Assembly: GCA_002718015.1 (NCBI GenBank)
Contig: PBCW01000045.1
Location: forward strand, 55,958 to 61,612
Direction: 5' to 3'
DNA: 5,655 bases
Origin: Rhodospirillaceae bacterium
GTDB lineage: Bacteria > Pseudomonadota > Alphaproteobacteria > UBA8366
Below the pieces are notes generated by a model. The model saw only the letters and a list, made by a program, of their open reading frames with translations, was not told the origin of the DNA and ran no database searches. The position numbers were made by a program, and so were the translations under genes. This document shows positions 1 through 5,655 of this stretch, one piece after another (position 1 is the first letter of the stretch; the number at the start of each line of letters is the position of its first letter).

Positions 1-627
1 ATAGTAGCGATTATTGGGGCACTGCCAGTTCTGCCTCTAATCCCGGGGCTTGATTCTCTCACTTCTTACTCAACGCAAGATTTTTTGAGTATTTTGCATG
101 ATACACTTTTAAAGATGCTAGTGGCGATATTGACTGTCCTTGCAGCTATAGCAATAGCTGATTTAATCTTCCAGCGTCATCGGCACAAAAAACAACTGAG
201 AATGACAAAACAGGAAGTAAAGGAAGAACACAAACAAGCTGAAGGTGATCCAACCGCAAAGCAGCGATTGCGCCAAATTCGCTTGGATCGTGCTCGTCAG
301 CGCATGATGGCAGCAGTTCCTGATGCAGATGTGGTAATTACAAACCCAACTCACTTTGCAGTAGCACTTAAATATGACTCCGATGAAATGGAGGCTCCCA
401 AGGTTGTTGCAAAGGGGCAAGACTTAATTGCACAACGCATTCGCGAAATAGCGGAAGAAAATTCCATTATAATTGTCGAAAACCCACCATTGGCCAGAGC
501 TCTTTTTGCAACTGTTGATTTGGACGATGAGGTTCCCCCTGAACATTATCAGGCGGTTGCAGAGGTAATCAGCTATGTTTGGGGACTCCGAAGAGGGAAG
601 ACGGAAACTGAGGGCTTGGCCCAATAG
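1..627 (+). CDS. flhB: FlhB, flagellar type III export apparatus protein (3' part only)
   Basis: FlhB sits at the flagellar export gate in the inner membrane. Its cytoplasmic domain switches substrate specificity from rod/hook to filament proteins after cutting itself in a conserved NPTH loop. The reading frame is open from base 1, so the gene begins upstream; the in-frame TTG at 85 is internal and is not the start. The visible 208 residues contain the end of the membrane part, including a hydrophobic segment at about 39-58 (MLVAILTVLAAIAIADLI). A basic linker follows (RHRHKK...TKQEVKEEHK), then the cytoplasmic domain with NPTH at fragment residues 115-118 (bases 343-354), so the predicted cut lies between N115 and P116. 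Downstream family features are ALKYD, PKVVAKG and ENPPLARALF. Full FlhB is usually about 350-390 aa, so a little under half is missing. The C-terminus looks complete. Non-flagellar type III homologues (YscU/SctU) share NPTH, but the linker and tail resemble flagellar FlhB better. Confidence 0.96.
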   Translation: MVAIIGALPVLPLIPGLDSLTSYSTQDFLSILHDTLLKMLVAILTVLAAIAIADLIFQRHRHKKQLRMTKQEVKEEHKQAEGDPTAKQRLRQIRLDRARQRMMAAVPDADVVITNPTHFAVALKYDSDEMEAPKVVAKGQDLIAQRIREIAEENSIIIVENPPLARALFATVDLDDEVPPEHYQAVAEVISYVWGLRRGKTETEGLAQ

Positions 628-948
628 ACTGCTCATTACAAAATTCGAAATTGAAGTTTGCCATATCTTTCAGTGATGAGCTGATTGATGTTGGGTAAGT
701 AAATTTTTTCAAAAGTAGGAACGGCAATAATCCAAACTTAATTTTGTGATGGCTACTTTTCAGAGAATCGGTAATAGAAAATGGCCGACTGTGATCAATT
801 TTTGAATTTTAATTAAATATTCCACACGGTCATATTGTAAGGGAAAAGATTACAAACAATATCCATAGATTCTAAGAGTACACCGAAAATATGCGCTGGA
901 AGTGGTGCTAATAATACATTGTTCTCATTGGATAAATTTTTTAGAAAA
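628..948. other. AT-rich gap between flhB and the recA control region, no gene seen
   Basis: I find no credible gene here on either strand. The few open stretches are short, lack ribosome binding sites and are broken by stops. Two examples on the + strand are ATG-started readings of 17 and 11 codons at 749 and 781. On the - strand there are stop-bounded runs of about 25-35 codons between 640 and 925. No convincing rho-independent terminator follows flhB: the few stems nearby are only about 4 bp and none is followed by a T run. The one notable structure is the inverted repeat at 781-833. The stretch is visibly richer in A/T than the flanking genes, as expected for non-coding DNA or decayed coding sequence. 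Confidence 0.7.
781..833. repeat. Imperfect inverted repeat, possible hairpin
   Basis: ATGGCCG (781-787) can pair with CGGTCAT (827-833) through six Watson-Crick pairs and one G-U pair. After a two-base bulge (788-789), TGTG (790-793) pairs with CACA (823-826). This gives an 11-bp arm around a 29-nt AT-rich loop. The loop itself contains the 10-bp palindrome TTTAATTAAA. No T run follows on the + strand, and only a short one (TTTTC) follows on the - strand, so it is not a standard intrinsic terminator. It could be an mRNA 3' end structure for flhB, a protein binding site, or chance in AT-rich DNA. Confidence 0.35.
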
Positions 949-963
949 GAACAAAAATAGAAC
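949..963 (+). promoter_or_regulatory. LexA (SOS) box of recA
   Basis: The bases read GAAC-AAAAATA-GAAC: two perfect GAAC half-sites separated by exactly 7 nt. This matches the direct-repeat LexA operator known for Alphaproteobacteria (GTTC-N7-GTTC on the other strand), which differs from the palindromic CTG-N10-CAG of Gammaproteobacteria. It lies 132 bp before the recA start codon and directly abuts the predicted -35 element, so bound LexA would block polymerase. A third GAAC occurs at 974-977, but with a 10-nt spacer, so it is probably not a proper half-site. Confidence 0.85.
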
Positions 964-991
964 TTGCAATAAAGAACAAATCAGGTACATT
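964..991 (+). promoter_or_regulatory. Predicted sigma70-type promoter of recA
   Basis: TTGCAA (964-969) resembles a -35 box and TACATT (986-991) a -10 box, with a 16-nt spacer. Transcription would start near 998, giving a leader of about 100 nt before recA. Its position next to the LexA box supports it. The match to consensus is moderate, and the start site is inferred, not shown. Confidence 0.55.
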
Positions 992-1081
992 TGTAACAAT
1001 ATTTGTTTGTTTAACTTTGCAGGGTGTCTAGGCATTTGTTGGTACTTAGGTTGCCAGCCAGAGTTCGCTGTGAAATAAGGG

Positions 1082-1087
1082 AAAGGA
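1082..1087 (+). promoter_or_regulatory. Ribosome binding site that fixes the recA start
   Basis: AAAGGA lies 8 nt before the ATG at 1096, with a second purine-rich AAGGG at 1077-1081. No comparable site precedes the in-frame GTG at 1024, so the 1096 start is preferred. Confidence 0.75.
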
Positions 1088-1095
1088 AAATTATT

Positions 1096-2223
1096 ATGTC
1101 GCAATCGGCATTGCGTCTTGTTGAAAAGGACACCATGGATAAGCAAAAAGCTCTTGAAGCGGCGTTAGGCCAGATTGAACGTTCCTATGGGAAAGGTTCG
1201 ATCATGAAGCTAGGTCAACAGGATCAGGCGGTAGATATTGAAGAAGTCTCAACAGGTTCCCTTGGGCTTGATATTGCTCTCGGTATTGGTGGATTACCAA
1301 AAGGTCGAATTATTGAGATCTACGGGCCTGAAAGTTCTGGTAAGACAACGTTGGCATTACATGTACTTGCTGAAGCTCAGAAAGAAGGTGGTACATGTGC
1401 ATTCATTGATGCAGAGCATGCTCTTGATCCATCTTACGCAAAAAAGCTGGGAGTGAGTCTTGATGACCTTCTTATCTCCCAACCGGATGCGGGCGAACAG
1501 GCACTTGAAATTGCCGATACGTTAGTACGTTCCGGTGCAATTGATGTTTTAGTCGTTGATTCAGTTGCTGCTTTGGTGCCGCGGGCAGAGTTAGAGGGAG
1601 AAATGGGAGACACTCATGTTGGGCTTCAGGCGCGGCTAATGAGTCAAGCTCTTCGTAAGCTAACAGGCTCAATTTCACGCTCTCAAACTATGGTAATTTT
1701 TATAAATCAGATTCGTATGAAGATAGGTGTGATGTTTGGTAGTCCCGAAACGACAACAGGAGGAAATGCGCTCAAGTTTTATTCTAGCGTGCGGCTAGAC
1801 ATTAGACGTATTGGTGCAATTAAAGATAAAGACGATATTGTTGGAAATCAAACACGTGTAAAAGTTGTGAAAAACAAGGTTGCGCCGCCTTTTAAGGTTG
1901 TTGAGTTTGATATTATGTATGGTGAAGGCATTTCAAAAACTGGCGAATTGCTCGATCTTGGTGTCAATGCAGGTATTGTTGAAAAGTCTGGTTCATGGTT
2001 TTCATATGGGGACCAACGTATTGGGCAAGGCCGTGAGAATGCAAAGACCTTTTTGTCAGAAAATACTGATATTGCATTGGATATTGAGCGTCAGGTTAGG
2101 GAGAGCGCGGGTATTTTAAAGGAAGTGATGCTCGAGGGTAGTAAAAATGATGCTGAAACTGCTACAGAACAAGAAAAAAATGGATTAGTTCTTCCAGAAA
2201 TAGAACAGAGCGATGCTAAATAG
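1096..2223 (+). CDS. recA: RecA recombinase, SOS coprotease
   Basis: RecA polymerises on single-stranded DNA in the cytoplasm, drives ATP-dependent strand exchange in homologous repair, and triggers LexA self-cleavage to start the SOS response. The 375-residue product has all core elements: N-terminal oligomerisation helix ([16 protein letters not shown], about 14-29), Walker A GPESSGKT at 77-84, catalytic glutamate E107 in IDAEHALD, Walker B VLVVD at 151-155, and DNA loop L1 around EGEMGDTH (167-174). Loop L2 spans about 205-222, including the ATP-sensing Q205 (Q194 in E. coli) and GSPETTTGG. The start at 1096 fits the family N-terminus and has a good ribosome binding site; reading from GTG 1024 would add 24 unrelated residues lying in the leader. 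It is about 20 residues longer than E. coli RecA, mainly in a variable, fairly acidic C-terminal tail. LexA control is indicated by the upstream box. alaS follows after 230 nt. Confidence 0.98.
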   Translation: MSQSALRLVEKDTMDKQKALEAALGQIERSYGKGSIMKLGQQDQAVDIEEVSTGSLGLDIALGIGGLPKGRIIEIYGPESSGKTTLALHVLAEAQKEGGTCAFIDAEHALDPSYAKKLGVSLDDLLISQPDAGEQALEIADTLVRSGAIDVLVVDSVAALVPRAELEGEMGDTHVGLQARLMSQALRKLTGSISRSQTMVIFINQIRMKIGVMFGSPETTTGGNALKFYSSVRLDIRRIGAIKDKDDIVGNQTRVKVVKNKVAPPFKVVEFDIMYGEGISKTGELLDLGVNAGIVEKSGSWFSYGDQRIGQGRENAKTFLSENTDIALDIERQVRESAGILKEVMLEGSKNDAETATEQEKNGLVLPEIEQSDAK

Positions 2224-2246
2224 TTGTAATACTGAATTAAGAAGTA

Positions 2247-2277
2247 AAATTTGTACGCAATTATTGCGTAAATATTT
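2247..2277 (+). terminator. Palindrome after recA, possible weak terminator or operator
   Basis: TACGCAAT (2254-2261) and ATTGCGTA (2263-2270) are exact reverse complements around a single T. As RNA this gives a compact hairpin 30 nt after the recA stop. AAAT (2247-2250) and ATTT (2274-2277) can extend it across a 3x3 internal loop. There is no continuous T run after it (AATATTTC only), so intrinsic termination would be weak. A dimeric protein binding site, for example for control of alaS, is the main alternative. Confidence 0.4.
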
Positions 2278-2453
2278 CAAATTAAAATAAATAAGCAATT
2301 TAAACACCCACTTTATTTGGCCATTGCTAACGCATTCTATCACGGTTACTCCAAGCGATGGTCAGATAAGCTGGACAGGCTGCTTTTCTCAAGTTAAAAC
2401 GCGACTTTGGCAAAATGAGTGTTTTTACGCCGAATCTTTTGTTAATGAGAGAG

Positions 2454-5120
2454 ATGACCAGCACAAACGAAATAAGAACCGCATTTTTAGAATTTTTCCG
2501 CAAAGATGGTCACGAGGTCATAAATTCCTCACCATTAGTTCCGCGGAACGATCCTACATTGATGTTCACTAATGCAGGAATGGTGCAATTCAAAAATGTA
2601 TTCACGGGTGTCGAGCCACTAACATTCTCAAGAGCCACAACATCGCAGAAATGTGTTCGTGCTGGTGGTAAGCACAACGATTTAGAGAATGTTGGTTATA
2701 CTGCTCGCCACCATACTTTTTTTGAAATGCTTGGCAATTTTTCATTTGGGGATTATTTCAAGGAACATGCAATTGATTGTGCGTGGTCGTTGATAACAAA
2801 AGGGTATGGGATTGAGAAGAAGCGCCTACTGGTAACGGTATTTAATGAGGATGAAGAGGCGTTCGATCTTTGGCGCAAAATAACCGGCCTTCCCGATAGT
2901 AGAATAATTCCAATATCGAGTTCAGATAATTTCTGGGCAATGGGGAATACCGGCCCATGTGGGCCGTGTTCAGAAATATTTTATGATCACGGCGAACATA
3001 TAGCGGGCGGGCCGCCGGGAACAGCAGATGAGGACGGAAACAGATTTGTAGAAATTTGGAATCTCGTTTTTATGCAATACGACCAAGTGTCGGAAAATGA
3101 GAGGATTAACTTACCTCGACCTTCTATTGACACGGGTATGGGACTTGAGCGCATGGCTGCTGTCCTTCAGGGTACACATGACAATTACAACATCGATTTA
3201 TTGCGCGATTTGATAGAAGCTTCCGCAAAGGCAAGTGGTACAGATCCTGACGGAGTGGCGGCAACTTCACACCGGGTAATTGCCGATCACCTCCGGGCTT
3301 GCAGCTTTTTAATTGCCGATGGAGTGTTACCGTCGAACGAGGGTAGAGGCTACGTTTTACGAAGAATTATGAGACGTGCAATGCGGCACGCCCATTTACT
3401 TAACTGTAAAGATCCGTTGATGGTTCAGTTAGTCCCAAAACTAGTTTTGACTATGGGGCAACAATACCCCGAACTAATTCGTGCTGAGCCATTGATCGGT
3501 GAAACATTAAAACTGGAGGAAGAGCGGTTTAAGGAAATGTTGGCTAGAGGCTTGAAGTTGCTTGATCAGGAATCAGCCCATATACAATCCGGTGGCCAAC
3601 TGCCGGGTGACGTAGCTTTTAAACTCTATGATACATACGGATTTCCGCGTGATCTCACGGAAGATATCCTTCGGGGACAGAATCAAAAACTAGATATAAC
3701 CGGATTTGACATTGCCATGGCCAATCAACGTGAAACTGCCCGAAAAGCATGGATGGGTTCCGGGGACGTTTTAACAGAAACATTTTGGTTTGATCTTCGC
3801 GAGAAAATTGGTCCAACCGAGTTTTTAGGCTACGACGCAGAGCGTACAGAAGGGATTATCTCTGCGATCATTATTGATGGCGAAACAACCGATATTGCCA
3901 AAGAGGGTGATGAAATAACACTCATTATGAATCAGACACCTTTTTACGCAGAATCAGGCGGTCAAAAGGGTGATCGCGGCCATGCTGTAGGGGCGGCTGG
4001 CACAAAATTGGAGGTGACCGATACTAAGAAAAAACTTGATGACATGTACTTACACAGCGCCAAAGTAGTGCATGGTGAAATATATGTTGGTGGTGTACTT
4101 GATCTGGAAGTTGATCAAGGTTGTCGTAAGAAACTAAGTGCTAACCACTCGGTTACACACTTGATGCACAGTGCACTCCGGGCGACACTGGGAGTACACG
4201 TTACCCAAAAAGGTTCCTTGGTTTCAACAGAGTACCTTCGATTTGATTTTAGCCATCAGAAACCGATGGAACGTGAGGAGCTTACTCAAGTCGAGGTGTC
4301 GGTTAACAAGCAAATACGTGGTAATGGATGTGTAAATACACTTCTGATGACGCCAGATGATGCTGTGGAGGCTGGTGCTTTAGCGCTATTTGGGGAAAAA
4401 TATGGAAGCGAGGTTCGTGTTGTTTCAATGGGCGATACTGACTCAGAAGGCCGGATATTTTCCAGAGAACTTTGTGGCGGGACGCACGTACAGAGGTTAG
4501 GAGACATTGGCCTCTTTAAAATTTTGGGAGAGAGTGCGGTTGCTGCAGGAGTTCGCAGGATCGAGGCCTGCACAGGTGCTACGGCTCTACAATATGTGGC
4601 GAATCAGGAACATCTGCTTATGAAGACCTCAATGGTGCTTAAAGTGTCTTCTAGTGATATTCCGGAACGCGTTTCAGGGTTGTTGGAGGAACGACGCAGC
4701 TTAGAAAAGCAAGTATCACAACTCCGTCAAAAATTAGCTGTGGGTGAGGGGAATGCAAAAGGAGGCGTTTCGGACAGCAAAAATATTGGCGGAATGGAAT
4801 TCGTAGCAAAAGTAATAGATGGAATTCCTGCTAAAGAATTAAAATCTTTGGTTGATACATTTAAAAAGAAAGTGGGCTCTGGCATTATTGCTATCGCTGG
4901 AGTGAATTCCTCAAAGGCATCATTGGTAGTAGGGGTGACCAAAGACCTTGTTGATCGAGTAGACGCGGTAAATTTGGTTCGTGCAGGTGCACCCGCAATC
5001 GGAGGGAAAGCAGGTGGTGGTCGACCTGACATGGCACAGACGGGTGGCCCTATTAGTGCTGGGGCAGCGCAAGCCCTTATCGATATTGAACGCGCATTAT
5101 GTAAGGCAGAAAAAAAATGA
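2454..5120 (+). CDS. alaS: Alanyl-tRNA synthetase (class II)
   Basis: AlaRS charges tRNA-Ala with alanine in the cytoplasm and hydrolyses mischarged Ser/Gly-tRNA-Ala. With the start at 2454 the product has 888 residues, the normal bacterial length. The catalytic core includes the motif 2 region at about 57-102 (SQKCVRAGGKHNDLENVG, FEMLGNFSFGDYFK), GPCGPCSEIFYD at 167-178 and motif 3 DTGMGLER at 226-233. The editing domain has TPFYAESGGQ (495-504), the zinc-site HxxxH (H565, H569) and CGGTH (C674, H678). A coiled stretch at about 735-765 leads to the C-Ala domain with GGGRPDMAQTGG (854-865). The start is not certain: in-frame ATGs also occur at 2415 and 2445. 2454 gives MTSTNEIR, the N-terminus usual in alphaproteobacterial AlaRS, and is preceded by GAGAGAG, close to the ATG. 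I see no clear promoter in the 230 nt after recA. The final codons overlap the next gene. Confidence 0.97.
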   Translation: MTSTNEIRTAFLEFFRKDGHEVINSSPLVPRNDPTLMFTNAGMVQFKNVFTGVEPLTFSRATTSQKCVRAGGKHNDLENVGYTARHHTFFEMLGNFSFGDYFKEHAIDCAWSLITKGYGIEKKRLLVTVFNEDEEAFDLWRKITGLPDSRIIPISSSDNFWAMGNTGPCGPCSEIFYDHGEHIAGGPPGTADEDGNRFVEIWNLVFMQYDQVSENERINLPRPSIDTGMGLERMAAVLQGTHDNYNIDLLRDLIEASAKASGTDPDGVAATSHRVIADHLRACSFLIADGVLPSNEGRGYVLRRIMRRAMRHAHLLNCKDPLMVQLVPKLVLTMGQQYPELIRAEPLIGETLKLEEERFKEMLARGLKLLDQESAHIQSGGQLPGDVAFKLYDTYGFPRDLTEDILRGQNQKLDITGFDIAMANQRETARKAWMGSGDVLTETFWFDLREKIGPTEFLGYDAERTEGIISAIIIDGETTDIAKEGDEITLIMNQTPFYAESGGQKGDRGHAVGAAGTKLEVTDTKKKLDDMYLHSAKVVHGEIYVGGVLDLEVDQGCRKKLSANHSVTHLMHSALRATLGVHVTQKGSLVSTEYLRFDFSHQKPMEREELTQVEVSVNKQIRGNGCVNTLLMTPDDAVEAGALALFGEKYGSEVRVVSMGDTDSEGRIFSRELCGGTHVQRLGDIGLFKILGESAVAAGVRRIEACTGATALQYVANQEHLLMKTSMVLKVSSSDIPERVSGLLEERRSLEKQVSQLRQKLAVGEGNAKGGVSDSKNIGGMEFVAKVIDGIPAKELKSLVDTFKKKVGSGIIAIAGVNSSKASLVVGVTKDLVDRVDAVNLVRAGAPAIGGKAGGGRPDMAQTGGPISAGAAQALIDIERALCKAEKK
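5103..5106 (+). promoter_or_regulatory. Ribosome binding site of the MoxR-family gene, inside alaS
   Basis: AAGG ends 10 nt before the ATG at 5117 and lies within the last codons of alaS, so the downstream gene has its own initiation signal as well as the ATGA overlap. The spacer is mostly a run of eight A (5110-5117). Confidence 0.5.
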
Positions 5121-5655
5121 AGAAACAAACGAAGTTTCAAGGAACAGACACATATGTTGCAACGGAAGATCTTATGGTGGCAGTTAATGCGGCTGTTACG
5201 CTGGAAAGACCTCTGCTCATAAAGGGAGAGCCCGGAACAGGGAAAACAGTTCTTGCTCACGAAGTGGCCGGGGCTATTGGAGCTCCACTGATTGAATGGC
5301 ATATCAAATCAACTACTAAGGCCCAACATGGCTTGTATGAATATGATGCTGTCAAGCGGCTTCGCGATAGTCAGCTCGGTGACGAGCGAGTGCACGAGAT
5401 TGGTAATTATATAGTACGTGGAAAGCTGTGGGATGCATTTACTGCGACGGCTCGCCCGGTACTCTTGATAGATGAAATTGACAAAGCAGATATCGAATTT
5501 CCGAATGATCTTCTTCTGGAACTCGATCGCATGGAATTTTTTGTATACGAGACGCAGGAACGTATTGCAGCCAAACAAAGACCGATCGTGATTATTACAT
5601 CAAATAATGAGAAGGAATTACCAGATGCATTTTTACGGAGATGTTTTTTTCACTA
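5117..5655 (+). CDS. MoxR-family AAA+ ATPase (5' part, runs off the window)
   Basis: MoxR ATPases are chaperone-like AAA+ proteins that usually act with a von Willebrand factor A (VWA) domain partner to mature or assemble other proteins; the target here is unknown. The visible 179 residues contain Walker A GEPGTGKT at 37-44, the subfamily block EWHIKSTTKAQHGLYEYDA at 60-78, and Walker B VLLIDEID at 115-122. Sensor 1 (TSNN) and its arginine-containing extension ELPDAFLRRCFF follow at 161-178. Family members are about 280 aa, so roughly 100 residues, mainly the lid, are missing. The start ATG at 5117 overlaps the alaS stop (ATGA), which predicts cotranscription and translational coupling. The subfamily resembles CoxD-like proteins of carbon monoxide dehydrogenase clusters, but nothing else here suggests CO metabolism, so no symbol is given. 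A VWA protein gene is the likely next gene, outside the window. Confidence 0.93.
   Translation, partial: MKKQTKFQGTDTYVATEDLMVAVNAAVTLERPLLIKGEPGTGKTVLAHEVAGAIGAPLIEWHIKSTTKAQHGLYEYDAVKRLRDSQLGDERVHEIGNYIVRGKLWDAFTATARPVLLIDEIDKADIEFPNDLLLELDRMEFFVYETQERIAAKQRPIVIITSNNEKELPDAFLRRCFFH

Noticed and set aside
85..627. Complete short gene starting at TTG 85
   Set aside because: The frame is open to base 1 and continues with hydrophobic residues typical of FlhB membrane segments, so this is a truncated view of a longer gene.
749..816. Tiny + strand reading frames at 749 (17 codons) and 781 (11 codons)
   Set aside because: Neither has a ribosome binding site or recognisable product, and both are within chance expectation.
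640..925. Possible decayed gene on the - strand in the flhB-recA gap
   Set aside because: Stop-bounded runs such as VPTFEKIYLPNINQLITE and LQYDRVEYLIKIQKLITVG look protein-like, but they are in different frames, lack starts, and match no family I recognise. Runs of 25-35 codons are expected by chance here.
1031..1058. Hairpin in the recA leader (GGCA/TGCC or GTTGG/CCAGC)
   Set aside because: Stems are only 4-5 bp with mismatches or wobble and long loops; this does not support a riboswitch or attenuator.
1024..1095. In-frame upstream extension of recA starting at GTG 1024
   Set aside because: The 24 added residues do not resemble RecA, there is no ribosome binding site before 1024, and the start at 1096 has a strong one and the family N-terminus. 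The stretch lies in the predicted leader.
2324..2572. Separate small + strand frame overlapping the alaS start
   Set aside because: It lacks a recognisable product and overlaps the conserved alaS coding region in another frame.
4727..5302. Long - strand frame across the end of alaS and the start of the MoxR gene
   Set aside because: It is the antisense shadow of two well-supported genes and spans their junction; its composition is not protein-like.

Overview
The window looks like a chromosomal housekeeping segment from a flagellated alphaproteobacterium with moderate-to-low GC. Three things point there: the RecA N-terminus ([11 protein letters not shown]...MDKQKAL) and the AlaRS N-terminus (MTSTNEIR) have the form usual in that class, recA and alaS are adjacent, and the site upstream of recA is the alphaproteobacterial LexA type (GAAC-N7-GAAC). 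The genus cannot be named from this sequence. All genes read on the + strand.

Layout. 1-627 is the 3' part of flhB, the export-gate switch protein of the flagellar type III secretion apparatus; its 5' part lies outside the window. 628-948 is an AT-rich gap with no credible gene and one imperfect inverted repeat (781-833). 949-991 is the predicted recA control region, a LexA operator directly abutting a sigma70-like promoter, followed by a leader of roughly 100 nt. recA is intact at 1096-2223. A 230-nt spacer then carries an exact 17-nt palindrome (2254-2270) shortly after the recA stop. alaS (alanyl-tRNA synthetase) is intact at 2454-5120. A MoxR-family AAA+ ATPase gene starts inside the alaS stop codon (ATGA overlap, 5117) and runs off the right edge.

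The genes fall into at least three functional units: flagellar export, SOS-regulated recombination, and alaS coupled to a MoxR ATPase. flhB and recA are separated by 468 nt and recA has its own control region. alaS and the MoxR gene overlap and are probably cotranscribed. I did not find a new multi-gene system, mobile element, CRISPR array or RNA gene. The points most worth a second look are the clean SOS box, the A_AAA_AAA heptamer in slippery phase directly before the alaS stop, the alaS-moxR coupling, the two inverted repeats, and the missing histidine kinase gene that I would have expected between flhB and recA.
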